In this document: positions 9,328 through 19,447 of the stretch, piece by piece
Position numbering within the stretch: the first letter of the stretch is position 1
Layout of the letters: every line of letters starts with the position of its first letter
Assembly (NCBI RefSeq): GCF_029240215.1
Contig: NZ_JARBTK010000005.1
Location: forward strand, 124,015 to 188,014
Length of the DNA stretch: 64,000 nt
Direction: 5' to 3'
Origin: Chryseobacterium sp.
GTDB taxonomy: Bacteria; Bacteroidota; Bacteroidia; Flavobacteriales; Weeksellaceae
Program-made: the position numbers and the translations under genes
Notes under the pieces: model-generated
What the model was told of the DNA's origin: nothing
Database searches by the model: none
What the model saw: the letters and a program-made list of their open reading frames with translations, nothing else

Positions 9328-10734
9328 TTATTCTTCAGATGATCGCATGTTTCTGCCATCAAAGGTGTGGAGTCTTCTGAAAACTAAACTTGATAAAATC
9401 GTTAAAATTCCTACTGTAAGAAATGTATATCGGAATGCATTGTGAGTTTCATGTCGGATAAGTTCAGGGCTATTTTCGTAAATTTTAAGAACAATTAAAC
9501 CGAATGCGATTCCGAATCCGATCGCTAACTGCTGATTCACAGAGATTAAAGAATTTCCGCTACTGGTCTGGAAATTCCGTAAATCTGCAATAGAAATCGT
9601 ATTCATTGAAGTGAATTGGATCGAGTTGAAAAATCCTAAAATGGCAATGATTGGAATAAACCAAAACAAAGATGAGTGAATATCCGGAATGGCTAGACAG
9701 CAAATTAAAATGCCGATGATGAATGTATTGACCATTAAAGTTCTTTTATAGCCGTACTTATTTAAAATTTTAAGGACTGAAGATTTTCCAAACATTGCTG
9801 TGAGGGCCATCGGAGCAATAATCCAACCAGAAGTGACTGCCGATTGACCGTATGCAATCTGAATCATCAGAGGAAGCAAGAGTGGAACCGAACTGATTCC
9901 TAGCCTTGTTGCAAGATTGCCTACAATTCCCACCCTAAAAGTACGAACCTGAAATAAATTTAATGGGAAAATAGGATTTTCACCTTTTTTTGCATGTCGG
10001 TAATAATAATACAGGAACAAAAATCCCAAAATAAAAACTAATAAAACCGGCGTGATATTCTGCATATCTCCGAATAGTTCAAGTGAAATTGAAAGCAGGA
10101 GAGAGGCTGCCGCAAAAATCATAAAACCTTTAAGGTCAAAGTCGGTTTCCCGTGAATTGTAATTGGGCATATATTTTAAACCTAAAATAATTCCTAATAA
10201 TCCAATCGGAATGTTAATCAGGAAAATCCAGTGCCATGAAAGATAATCAACCATATAACCTCCGACCAAAGGACCTAAAACCGGTCCGATCAAAGCTGGA
10301 ATGATGGCGAAATTCATTGCTTTCAGCAATTCGTTTCTTTCAAATGTTTTGATTAAAGCCAATTTTCCAACAGGTGTCATCAGACTTCCGCCAACTCCTT
10401 GAATTACTCTTGAGATTACCAAATGGGTAAGATTTTGAGAAAGTGCACAAAATACCGAGCCTAAACTAAAAAGTACAAGAGCAAAAATAAAAACTCTTCT
10501 GGTTCCAAAACGGTCTGCCAAAAATCCGCTTGCGGGCATGAAGACAGCCAATGTCAAAACATAGCTGATAATTGCATTCTGCATATTCAGCGGAGATTCC
10601 TTTAAATCTCTTGCAATAGAAGGTAGTGAAGTATTCAGGATGGTGGAATCGAGCATCTGCATAAAGATTGCAGTCGCCAGAATCAGTGGAAGAACTTTTT
10701 TTACGGTTTGTCTTGTAGAGATTTTTGTAGGCAT
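9328..10734 (-). CDS. MFS transporter, DHA2 (EmrB/HsrD-like) family
   Basis: 468 aa; MLDSTILNTSLPSIA, GVGGSLMTPVGKLALI, WHWIFLINIPIG. Confidence 0.9.
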   Translation of the reverse strand: MPTKISTRQTVKKVLPLILATAIFMQMLDSTILNTSLPSIARDLKESPLNMQNAIISYVLTLAVFMPASGFLADRFGTRRVFIFALVLFSLGSVFCALSQNLTHLVISRVIQGVGGSLMTPVGKLALIKTFERNELLKAMNFAIIPALIGPVLGPLVGGYMVDYLSWHWIFLINIPIGLLGIILGLKYMPNYNSRETDFDLKGFMIFAAASLLLSISLELFGDMQNITPVLLVFILGFLFLYYYYRHAKKGENPIFPLNLFQVRTFRVGIVGNLATRLGISSVPLLLPLMIQIAYGQSAVTSGWIIAPMALTAMFGKSSVLKILNKYGYKRTLMVNTFIIGILICCLAIPDIHSSLFWFIPIIAILGFFNSIQFTSMNTISIADLRNFQTSSGNSLISVNQQLAIGFGIAFGLIVLKIYENSPELIRHETHNAFRYTFLTVGILTILSSLVFRRLHTFDGRNMRSSEE

Positions 10735-10750
10735 TGTATAAAAATAAAAA

Positions 10751-10775
10751 AGTCCTGTGACATTTCACAGGACTT
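10751..10775 (-). terminator. intrinsic terminator
   Basis: AGTCCTGTGA-CATT-TCACAGGACTT between 10734 and 10782. Confidence 0.65.
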
Positions 10776-10781
10776 TCTTAT

Positions 10782-11594
10782 TTATTTTCTTGGCTTTTCT
10801 ACTCCGATCCACGCTTCGCCTTCTCTTTTTACCTGACTTAGTGTGAATGTTTCAAAATCATCCGTTTTGTATTCGATGTTGTCTACGTTTCGCTCAAATG
10901 GCATGATGTAGAAGAAATCTTTGTCTGTTTTATCAGCTTTAGTTCCTTTTTTCACAGTCGGCATATACTTTTTCTCGAATTTGTATTTTGGCAAATATTG
11001 TTTCAGAGAAGCGTAAAACTTCTTGTCTTTCTCGCTTGGAATGATATCTACAATTTTGAACTCATCTTTTTTCTTGTCAACCCAAAGATAATAGTTGGTT
11101 TCTTCCATTGTCTTTTTGTTTAAAGAAGCAAAACCGAAAAATTCTTTTGGTACCAGTTCTTTAATTTTTTCAGCATCTACTTTAGTGAAATATTCACCTT
11201 GAGAAGGATCTACATAAGTTTCCAAATTGTACAGTAATACCTGGTTGTTTTGGAAGTTTTTGTTTTTAAAATATTGATCCAGAGATAATTCTGCTGTTTT
11301 TCTTAATTCTTTACCTCTGTCATCCAATTTTTTTGTAGGATTTTGCGGGTTTACTTTTTTTACAAAGTTGTAAAGAACTACAGGCTTTATATCCTTCAGG
11401 TGAGGAAATGTTTTTAATTGTTCAGCTTTTACTAACCAATAATATTGCTGATAGTAATCATCTTTCTCAGCAGGTTTTACACTTTTATAGGTAAGAGCCA
11501 GCTTTTTAGAATTAAGATATTTTCCATATTTACCTTGTCCAAAAGCGAAGCTTACAGATAGTAAAGCAAATAAAATAGTAATGTTTCTTTTCAT
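10782..11594 (-). CDS. hypothetical secreted protein
   Basis: 270 aa with N-terminal signal peptide MKRNITILFALLSVSFAFGQ. Confidence 0.7.
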   Translation of the reverse strand: MKRNITILFALLSVSFAFGQGKYGKYLNSKKLALTYKSVKPAEKDDYYQQYYWLVKAEQLKTFPHLKDIKPVVLYNFVKKVNPQNPTKKLDDRGKELRKTAELSLDQYFKNKNFQNNQVLLYNLETYVDPSQGEYFTKVDAEKIKELVPKEFFGFASLNKKTMEETNYYLWVDKKKDEFKIVDIIPSEKDKKFYASLKQYLPKYKFEKKYMPTVKKGTKADKTDKDFFYIMPFERNVDNIEYKTDDFETFTLSQVKREGEAWIGVEKPRK

Positions 11595-11700
11595 TTTACA
11601 GCAAAGATTTTTTTAATTTTTCAAATATAATTATTTATTAGATAATAAGTTTAATAGTTAGTTAAATTATCCAAATATTATTGATTTTATTCAAGAAAAA

Positions 11701-11720
11701 ATCCTGTACGAATACAGGAT
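11701..11720 (-). terminator. intrinsic terminator of asnB
   Basis: ATCCTGTACGAATACAGGAT downstream of 11738 stop. Confidence 0.6.
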
Positions 11721-11737
11721 TGATAAATTTATTGATT

Positions 11738-13405
11738 TTAATAAGACGTTCCGTGTACTTTTACGGCTCTTCCGCTTGGGTCATTCATTTTTTTAAAAGC
11801 TTCATCCCATTCTAATGCGATAGGAGTAGAACAAGCTACAGAAGGTACAGAAGGTACGGTTTCAGCTGCAGTTTCACTTGGGAAATGCTCTTCGAAAATC
11901 GTCCGATAACGATATTCTTCCTTATTTTGAGGTGTGTTTAGAGGAAATCTGAATTTTGCATTCGTCATCATTTCATCAGTTACGTATTTTTCTGCGATGT
12001 CTTTCAGTGTGTCAATCCATGAATATCCGACTCCGTCAGAGAACTGTTCTTTCTGTCTCCATGCAATAGATTCTGGTAAAAGATCTTCAAAAGCTTTTCT
12101 CAAAACCCATTTTTCGATTTTTCCTTCTTCTTTGCTGATCATTTTATCCTGTGGATTTACGTTCATGGCAACATCCATAAATTCTTTATCCAAAAACGGA
12201 ACTCTGCCTTCAATTCCCCAACTCATCAATGCTTTGTTGGCTCTTAAACAATCGTAAAGATGAAGTTTCCCAAGTTTTCTTACCGTTTCATCATGAAATT
12301 CTTTTGCATTCGGAGCTTTATGGAAATATAAATATCCACCGAACAATTCATCTGCACCTTCACCTGAAAGGACCATTTTTATTCCCATCGATTTAATCAC
12401 TCTTGCCAAAAGATACATCGGTGTGGAAGCTCTGATTGTCGTAACATCATAAGTTTCCAGGTGATAAATTACATCACGGATTGCATCTAAACCTTCCTGA
12501 ACGGTAAAATTAACTTCATGATGAACCGATCCGATATGTTCCGCTGCTTTTTTTGCTGCCGCCAAATCTGGAGAACCCTCTAAGCCAACTGCAAAACTGT
12601 GCAATCTCGGATACCAAGCTTCCTGAGTGTCGCCACTTTCAATTCTCTGTCTCGCGTATTTTGCAGTAACTGCAGAAATTATCGATGAATCTAACCCACC
12701 TGAAAGCAAAACTCCATAAGGAACATCACTCATCAATTGTCTGTGGACCGCCTCTTCCAATCCTTTTCTGATCGCCTGAATATCTGTAACGTTATCTTTT
12801 ACTGCATCAAAACTTTCCCAGTCTCTTTTGTACCATTGCTGAAGCTCCGTTCCCTCAATGTTGTACACATAATGTCCCGGAAGGAAAGTGTCAATTTTTT
12901 TACAGACTCCTTCCAAAGCTTTTAGTTCAGATGCGATATAATAGTTTCCGTTTTTGTCCCAACCTTGATATAAAGGACAAATTCCCATATGATCACGGGC
13001 AATCAGATAAACGTTGTTTTCGATGTCGTATAGGGCAAAGGCGAAAATTCCATTTAATTTTTCGATGAAATCTTTTCCGTATTTTTGATACAAGGCTAAA
13101 ATAACTTCGCAGTCAGATTTGGTTTGAAACTCATAATCCGGAAATTCTTCTTTTAGCTCACGGTGATTATAGATTTCTCCGTTTACGGCTAAAACAATTT
13201 TTCCGTCTTTAGAAAATAGAGGTTGTTTTCCGGAAGTAGGATCTACGATGGCAAGTCTTTCGTGAGAAAATAAAACTTTCTCATTTTGAAAAACACCACT
13301 CCAGTCCGGTCCACGATGACGGATCTTTTTAGACATTTCCAAGACTTGAGGTCTTAATATTTCAGTTTGTTGTTTGGCATCAAACAAGCATACGATTCCA
13401 CACAT
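11738..13405 (-). CDS. asnB: asparagine synthase B (glutamine-hydrolysing)
   Basis: 555 aa; MCGIVCLFD N-terminal Cys, RHRGPDWSG, GVLLSGGLDSSI. Confidence 0.96.
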   Translation of the reverse strand: MCGIVCLFDAKQQTEILRPQVLEMSKKIRHRGPDWSGVFQNEKVLFSHERLAIVDPTSGKQPLFSKDGKIVLAVNGEIYNHRELKEEFPDYEFQTKSDCEVILALYQKYGKDFIEKLNGIFAFALYDIENNVYLIARDHMGICPLYQGWDKNGNYYIASELKALEGVCKKIDTFLPGHYVYNIEGTELQQWYKRDWESFDAVKDNVTDIQAIRKGLEEAVHRQLMSDVPYGVLLSGGLDSSIISAVTAKYARQRIESGDTQEAWYPRLHSFAVGLEGSPDLAAAKKAAEHIGSVHHEVNFTVQEGLDAIRDVIYHLETYDVTTIRASTPMYLLARVIKSMGIKMVLSGEGADELFGGYLYFHKAPNAKEFHDETVRKLGKLHLYDCLRANKALMSWGIEGRVPFLDKEFMDVAMNVNPQDKMISKEEGKIEKWVLRKAFEDLLPESIAWRQKEQFSDGVGYSWIDTLKDIAEKYVTDEMMTNAKFRFPLNTPQNKEEYRYRTIFEEHFPSETAAETVPSVPSVACSTPIALEWDEAFKKMNDPSGRAVKVHGTSY

Positions 13406-13688
13406 GTTATTTTTATTTGAAGCAAAAGTAAACTATATGTACAAATTTTAAAATAAAAATTTAATTAAAGTTTATATTTTAAATTAAATAGCATTAATTG
13501 GTTTAAAATGTTATTTGTGTGTTGGTTTTTACTACGTGTGTGGTTGATATTTTTCATGGTCTGATTTACCTGATGAATGAGCAAAAACAAAAAAAGTTTA
13601 AAAATATTGATGTATGATAATTAATAATTCAAATATTTTTCATTCCTTTGTTGCTCGAAATAATTTTTTTTCATCATTTGTGTTTTTA

Positions 13689-13715
13689 CCTCCTTGTAAT
13701 AATATTGCAAGGAGG
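13689..13715 (-). terminator. intrinsic terminator
   Basis: CCTCCTTG...CAAGGAGG hairpin with flanking T/A tracts, next to 13724 stop. Confidence 0.65.
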
Positions 13716-13723
13716 TTTTGTTT

Positions 13724-15388
13724 TTATTCAGAACCCAGTAAAACACCGGAAACGTTCCATGCGCTGAAGCTCGTTCCTTCCGGTTTTCCCTGAGGAATTT
13801 TTACTTGAATGGTATGTTTTCCTGCTTTTAAATCTCCCAATTGTATATAATTCGGATTGGTTATCGTTCCCGGACACCAATTTGATCGACTGAGATCAGA
13901 AGACGAAAGTCCGTCAGGAAAATTTCCTGAAGCGGGATTATAAAGTCGGTAAGATCCGCAATCGGTTCTCCAGGGTGTAAAAGAGAATGTCATTTTTCCA
14001 TCCAGATAAATAGAGTTTACCTTAGGAATAAACTCATCACCGTTTTCCCAGCCACCATGTCCGGTTGTGATATATCTTAACTGAGCATTTTTAAGGTTTT
14101 TTTCTAAATTAAATTCCACAAAAAGTCCTTTTTCATTATCAAACATCGTTGCATAATCCTGTCCCGCCATTTCCATAATATTCGTCGTATTAAAAAGTGA
14201 AATGACCTGATTGTTTTTGTTGACAATCTGATCACTTTTATGAATGGTAATGTCTAACCTTACTTTATGGCCACCCTTATCGTAATTTCCTATAAAAGTT
14301 CCGATCCAGATTTCTTTTTCCGAAAGAGAAGGTTTTAACTCGGTAATGTCTTGTCGAAACGGACTTACAGTTTGCCAGGTCTTATCTTTTAGTTCTAAAT
14401 TATTAAACTTATTGATTCCGAAAGCTGTAAAAAATCTCATCAGCTCTATCGCCGGCTGATACTTTTCATTAGAGATAACTCCGAAATATTGTTTGCCGTT
14501 TCCGTTTTCAAAAAGGGGAAGTGTTTTTACGCCTTTTTCCAGTCCATCAAAAAATGATTGTGATTTGTTTTCCGGAATAAAAAATACCGTTCCGGTTCTG
14601 TCGTAAGCATCACCGTTGGATTGCTGTTTCAGTTCCACAAAAACATTTTCACCCTCAGAAATCTTCGGGAATTTGATTTTCTTTAAAATGATCGTTCCGT
14701 TGGCAAATCTTTTTATGTTTTCATCAGATTTTGACTGATCTGAGAAATTAATGATTTCGTTTTCAAAGACTTTTAAAGTGGTGAATCTGCTTTTCCAGAG
14801 TAAATCTTTATAACTCAAAAGATCTGTGGTTGTTATGGGCTTGTTGATGATGTTTTCGATGCCTGATTTTTTGATCTTTTTTAATGAAGTTGCAGTCGTT
14901 GCAGAATTTCCGTTTCGTTCGATTTCTAAGACCAAACCTAAATTTTGTCCGAGGCTCGAGGGTCCGCCTTTCAGTTTGAGATCATTTGTGTACCAAACTT
15001 CAATAGTGTTTGAATTTATTTTTGTGACTGCTTTTTTACAGTTGTAGCCTAAGATTTTTTTAGTTTCAGAAGTGAATTCAAAGCTTTGTTTACTCACCGA
15101 TTCTGCATCAGAAGTTGATATGATTTCTCCGGGTTTTAAAAATCCGTAAGAAATGATCGTATTTGAAGGTTTTTCTATTTTACTGATTTCAAACGGATAA
15201 TCGTTTTTTTGTTCTTTGGTTTTGGTATTTAAAATGTAATTTTCATTCTCATTCACCCAAACAATTACAGGATTTTGATTGGGCTGAGTTTTTCCGTTGT
15301 ACGAACTTGTGTATTGAATTTCGTAGGTCTGCGCAAAGTTTAAAGCAAATGAAAAAATAAAAAAACTGATGAATAATGCTCTTATCAT
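13724..15388 (-). CDS. PNGase F-like glycoamidase with N-terminal GLPGLI-like domain
   Basis: 554 aa, signal peptide; C-terminal half with TTGHGGWENGDEF, WRTDCGSYRLYNP, SRSNWCPG (PNGase F-like); N-terminal GYNCKKAVT...IEVWYTNDL resembles GLPGLI proteins. Confidence 0.75.
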   Translation of the reverse strand: MIRALFISFFIFSFALNFAQTYEIQYTSSYNGKTQPNQNPVIVWVNENENYILNTKTKEQKNDYPFEISKIEKPSNTIISYGFLKPGEIISTSDAESVSKQSFEFTSETKKILGYNCKKAVTKINSNTIEVWYTNDLKLKGGPSSLGQNLGLVLEIERNGNSATTATSLKKIKKSGIENIINKPITTTDLLSYKDLLWKSRFTTLKVFENEIINFSDQSKSDENIKRFANGTIILKKIKFPKISEGENVFVELKQQSNGDAYDRTGTVFFIPENKSQSFFDGLEKGVKTLPLFENGNGKQYFGVISNEKYQPAIELMRFFTAFGINKFNNLELKDKTWQTVSPFRQDITELKPSLSEKEIWIGTFIGNYDKGGHKVRLDITIHKSDQIVNKNNQVISLFNTTNIMEMAGQDYATMFDNEKGLFVEFNLEKNLKNAQLRYITTGHGGWENGDEFIPKVNSIYLDGKMTFSFTPWRTDCGSYRLYNPASGNFPDGLSSSDLSRSNWCPGTITNPNYIQLGDLKAGKHTIQVKIPQGKPEGTSFSAWNVSGVLLGSE

Positions 15389-15440
15389 GATGTAATGATG
15401 GTTTTTACAAAGGTAAATGTTTGCATTAGTTTACTAAAAA

Positions 15441-15466
15441 AAACTACTCCAAAAATAGAGTAGTTT
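15441..15466 (-). terminator. intrinsic terminator
   Basis: AAACTACTC-CAAAAATA-GAGTAGTTT. Confidence 0.6.
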
Positions 15467-15487
15467 GTATGTTATATTTAAATAAAT

Positions 15488-16636
15488 TTAAGCCAATCTT
15501 TCAATAAGAGCCATATAGAATCCGTCGTAGCCTTGACTTGGCATTATTTTTTCGTCTTTGATCAATTTGAAATCAGGGTTGTTTTTCAAAAATTCGGCAA
15601 CCTGTTCGTTGTTTTCTGATGGAAGAATTGAGCATGTAGCATACACCATTTTTCCGCCTTTTTTAAGAATTTTAGAATAATTCCACTTGCTGTCAGGATT
15701 TCTTTTTAAAACTCCCAAACCTGAACATGGCGCATCAATCAAAAGTCTGTCGGCAGTTTCATGAAGACGTTTGATCACTTTGTTGTCAGAAATCATACGG
15801 GTTTCAATATTGTGAGCTCCGGCTCTTTTTGCACGGCGCTTCAATTCAGCCAATTTCCATTCGTAAATGTCTAAAGCAATAATCTGACCTTTGTTTCCCA
15901 TCAATGCTGCTAAGTGAAGTGTTTTTCCACCTGCTCCTGCGCAAACGTCAACCACTCTCTGACCTTCTTTTACATCAAGAAAATATCCGATTTTTTGAGA
16001 AGTTGCATCTTGTACTTCAAACAATCCGTCTTTGAATGCACTGGTAAGAAAAACATTCTTTTTTTCTTCTAACTGCACTGCATCAGGATAATTTTTTACG
16101 GTGTAAGCCACTACGTTTTCAACCGCAAGATCTGCAATCAGTTCTTTTGCTGAGGTTTTCAACGAATTTGCTCTTAAAACTGTCGGAGCTTGCTCGTTCA
16201 AAGCCTTCATTTCTTTTTCCCAGATAGGGCCCAGTTCTTTTTCTAAAGTTTCAGCCAGCCATTCAGGAATTGAATATTCAATAGATTTTGTAGGAACTGT
16301 TCCTTTTTTCAGTTTTGTAGTAATGTCAGCGATTTTGATGCCTTCAAACTCTTCAAATCTTTTGTAGTTGGTTTTGCTATAAAGACAGTAAGCAACAATT
16401 AATTTATAGACATTATCAGGTTTTACACTTTCACCCATATAATATTCAAGGCGTCTTTTCCAACGGATGATGTTGTAGAAAATCTCAGAAACAACTGCTC
16501 TGTCCTGGCTTCCCCACTTTCTATGAGCTTTTAAAAGTCTTTCGATTACTTTATCGGCGTATTTATTTTTCTCAAAAAAAGTTTCTTGTAAAGCATCGTG
16601 AATTCCGATGGCCAAGTTTCTGTGTATTAATTCCAT
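15488..16636 (-). CDS. RsmB/NOP-family RNA cytosine-C5 methyltransferase
   Basis: start taken at MELIHRNLAIG within ORF 15488..16747; VDVCAGAGGKTLHLAA, DAPCSGLGVLKRNPD, YATCSILPSENNEQV. Confidence 0.9.
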   Translation of the reverse strand: MELIHRNLAIGIHDALQETFFEKNKYADKVIERLLKAHRKWGSQDRAVVSEIFYNIIRWKRRLEYYMGESVKPDNVYKLIVAYCLYSKTNYKRFEEFEGIKIADITTKLKKGTVPTKSIEYSIPEWLAETLEKELGPIWEKEMKALNEQAPTVLRANSLKTSAKELIADLAVENVVAYTVKNYPDAVQLEEKKNVFLTSAFKDGLFEVQDATSQKIGYFLDVKEGQRVVDVCAGAGGKTLHLAALMGNKGQIIALDIYEWKLAELKRRAKRAGAHNIETRMISDNKVIKRLHETADRLLIDAPCSGLGVLKRNPDSKWNYSKILKKGGKMVYATCSILPSENNEQVAEFLKNNPDFKLIKDEKIMPSQGYDGFYMALIERLA

Positions 16637-16795
16637 TGTTGCAGTATGCTGTTTGAACTTGCAAAAATACGAATTTAAGTTGAGAGTTAAGAGTTTATGC
16701 GTATGACTTATATTAATGTTGGTTTTTGAATTTAATTTCAAGATCACTAAGATTTAATCTGTTATAAAATGAATTTCTTTTTACTCAATTTCAAT

Positions 16796-16827
16796 TTGAA
16801 ACTTATAATTCAAAAAAATTATCTTTG
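16796..16827 (+). promoter_or_regulatory. candidate Bacteroidetes promoter TTG-N21-TATCTTTG
   Basis: TAnnTTTG -7 motif with upstream TTG, 15 nt before ATG 16843. Confidence 0.45.
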
Positions 16828-16842
16828 CAAAAATTTAAAAAT

Positions 16843-17187
16843 ATGAGTGATGTAGTTATTTGCCCGAAGTGTAGTTCTGAGTTTACTTATGAACAGGATG
16901 ATTTGATGGTTTGCTCTCAGTGCTTTTATGAATGGAATCCAAAAGAAACTGCTGCCGAAAATGATAATTCGGGGAAAATTTTTGACGCTAACGGAAATGA
17001 GTTACAGGATGGAGATTCTGTAGTTGTAGTGAAAGATCTTCCAGTAAAAGGTGCTCCGAAACCGGTGAAAGCAGGTACCAAAGTAAAGAATATCCGTCTA
17101 AGACCTGAAAGCGATCATAATATCGACTGTAAAATTGACGGCTTTGGTTCTATGGCACTGAAGTCTGAATTTGTAAAAAAGGCTTAA
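16843..17187 (+). CDS. zinc ribbon domain protein YjdM/PhnA
   Basis: [27 protein letters not shown]...[23 protein letters not shown]. Confidence 0.93.
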   Translation: MSDVVICPKCSSEFTYEQDDLMVCSQCFYEWNPKETAAENDNSGKIFDANGNELQDGDSVVVVKDLPVKGAPKPVKAGTKVKNIRLRPESDHNIDCKIDGFGSMALKSEFVKKA

Positions 17188-17210
17188 GAAATATTTCTTT
17201 TAAAAAAATA

Positions 17211-17239
17211 AAATGCGTTCCCATTCGGACGCATTTTTT
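17211..17239 (+). terminator. intrinsic terminator
   Basis: AAATGCGT...ACGCATTTTTTT. Confidence 0.65.
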
Positions 17240-17462
17240 TCATAAAAAAAGGAAAAGATTGGACAGTGTTATCTTCCAGAAACTTGATTGCAGGAGAAAA
17301 AATGCTAATTTCAGTCTCAATGGCGGAAGAAAATTGACCAAAAGTTTCCTTATGCTGTTGTAATAACAAATGTATTAAATAGCTTGATAATCAGAAAGAT
17401 ATTTAAATTAAATTTATCCACAAACTAACATTGAGAGTCTGAATAAAATGTTAATTTTTAAA

Positions 17463-18395
17463 TTAAAAAGTAATTTTTAAACTTCCTTCCAATACTTTAT
17501 CGGTATGAATGATGATCTCTTTACCTTTAGAAATGATCTTATTCCAATAATGATTTCCGGCAAATCTGCTTTCCGAAACTTCTGCATCAAAACCATGATC
17601 TGCAACTTTTATCTGATGTGGATAATAGGCAAAATTTGAAATTCCAAACTCAGATTTTTCGGTTTCTGAAAAAATATTGACCTCACCAAAAAGTTTAGCA
17701 ACATATATATTATAAGGGGTTTTGTAAGTTTCTTCAGCATTGTCATTCTGTATCAATCTTCCATTTTCCAGAATCACGATCTGATCAAGCCACGGAATAA
17801 TGTCCTGAAGTTCGTGCGTTGAAATAATCAGAGAAATGTTTTTATCTTTTACATATCGGAAAAGCTTTTCTCGAAGTTCAATTTTACGTGCAAAATCAAG
17901 ATGACTGAAAGGTTCATCCAGTAAAAGTAATTTAGGTAAAACTGAAAGTGCTCTTGCAATGGCAACTCTCTGCTGTTGTCCGCCACTCAGGTTTTTTGGC
18001 AGTACATTTGCAAACTCCGATAGCCCAACGACATCCAAAAGCTCATTCACAGTCTCTTTTTTCTTTGCAAAATTAATATTTGAAATAAATTTCCCCACAT
18101 TTTCGGCTACAGTTGCATATGGCATCAAGTCGAAATTCTGAGCAACAAATTTCATTTCGGCTTCTCCTGGAACAAGATTTCCTTTAGGGCCCATCAGTTT
18201 TTTACCTTCAAAAGTGATCTCGCCCTCTTCCCAATTCAGAAGTCCGTAGATAAGACTCAGTAAAGTAGATTTCCCGCAACCACTTTCTCCTGCTAATGCA
18301 ATTGTTTTTCCTTCACCCAGTTTGAGATTGAAATTTTGGAACAAAGTTTTTTCTTTGGTATGCGAAAAATGTAAGTTGTTTATCTCTAATAGCAT
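17463..18395 (-). CDS. ABC transporter ATP-binding protein
   Basis: 310 aa; Walker A GESGCGKSTL, signature NLSGGQQQRVAIARAL, Walker B LLLLDEPFSHLD. Confidence 0.93.
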   Translation of the reverse strand: MLLEINNLHFSHTKEKTLFQNFNLKLGEGKTIALAGESGCGKSTLLSLIYGLLNWEEGEITFEGKKLMGPKGNLVPGEAEMKFVAQNFDLMPYATVAENVGKFISNINFAKKKETVNELLDVVGLSEFANVLPKNLSGGQQQRVAIARALSVLPKLLLLDEPFSHLDFARKIELREKLFRYVKDKNISLIISTHELQDIIPWLDQIVILENGRLIQNDNAEETYKTPYNIYVAKLFGEVNIFSETEKSEFGISNFAYYPHQIKVADHGFDAEVSESRFAGNHYWNKIISKGKEIIIHTDKVLEGSLKITF

Positions 18396-18547
18396 TATAC
18401 AAAAATAGTGGTTTTACATTAGACTGGCATATTTTTAGTAATTTAGCATAACGTTAAAATTATTATAAAAAAATCGCATCATCAGAGAAATTTTATCCTG
18501 CTACAAGCAGATGCGATCTCTAAATCTTTAAAAAAATACCTTACAAT

Positions 18548-19204
18548 ATGAAAAGAAGATTATTTTCCCTTGCTATTCCTGTGCTTTTTGCAGCTGTATT
18601 AGTTTCGTGCCAGAAAGAAAAACCTGTAACGGGTGAGAGTAGTGATGTTACAACCACAAAAGACGGTAACAAATATGTGCTTGATACTTTAAACAGCAAG
18701 GTAGAATGGAAGGGTTATAAAGTTTTCAAATCTGAAAATACAAGTCATTTTGGAACGATAACTTTTGAAAGCGGAGATGTTACTGTAAAAGACGGGAAAC
18801 TAGAAAGTGGAAAATTTGTTGCAGATATGAATTCTCTTACTTCTGTAGATTTAAAAGATGATGCAGATCAATTAGGAAAGCTAAACGGTCATCTGAAAAG
18901 CGGAGATTTCTTTGAAACAGAAAAATTCCCGACTGCTTCTTACGAAATCACAAAAGTAACTCCATCCGCAGAAGGTGATTATAATACACTTTTGGATGGA
19001 AATTTAACGATAAAAGGAATTACAAAACCTATTCAATTTAAAGCAAATGTTTCTGTAAACGAAGGAATGGTGAGCATTGCAACGGAACCTAAAGATATTA
19101 TGAGAGAAGAGTTTGGAGTGAAATTTCAAAGTCCTGCTGAAAATGGAGTGATCAAAGATGAGGTGACTCTTCAGATTAATGTAAAAGCTTTAGAAAAAAA
19201 ATAA
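18548..19204 (+). CDS. YceI family lipoprotein
   Basis: 218 aa; lipobox LVSCQ; DTLNSKVEWKGYKVF, HLKSGDFFETEKFPTASYEI. Confidence 0.92.
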   Translation: MKRRLFSLAIPVLFAAVLVSCQKEKPVTGESSDVTTTKDGNKYVLDTLNSKVEWKGYKVFKSENTSHFGTITFESGDVTVKDGKLESGKFVADMNSLTSVDLKDDADQLGKLNGHLKSGDFFETEKFPTASYEITKVTPSAEGDYNTLLDGNLTIKGITKPIQFKANVSVNEGMVSIATEPKDIMREEFGVKFQSPAENGVIKDEVTLQINVKALEKK

Positions 19205-19210
19205 TTTAAA

Positions 19211-19330
19211 ATGAATTCTTACGAAGGAACTTATGATTTTGGATATTCTTTGGCGCCATTTCTCATATGTGGATTATTGGTGGTGATAATTTATTTCCTC
19301 ATTCGCTTTATAAGAAAAATGAAAAAGTGA
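19211..19330 (+). CDS. small single-TM protein (39 aa)
   Basis: ATG..TGA: MNSYEGTYDFGYSLAPFLICGLLVVIIYFLIRFIRKMKK; 6 nt after yceI stop; below the ORF track length cut-off. Confidence 0.5.
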   Translation: MNSYEGTYDFGYSLAPFLICGLLVVIIYFLIRFIRKMKK

Positions 19331-19447
19331 TTTTCACAAAAAATATTACAATCTGTCTGAAAAGGCAGATTTTTTTATGATAATTTCAAAACTTTTTTAA
19401 TTGGAAAACCTTATTTTTGCAGATACATTTTTGAAAGGGTTAATATA

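Noticed and set aside
10466-10768. 100-aa - strand ORF near the MFS start
   Set aside because: Out-of-frame overlap with the N-terminus of a clear MFS transporter.
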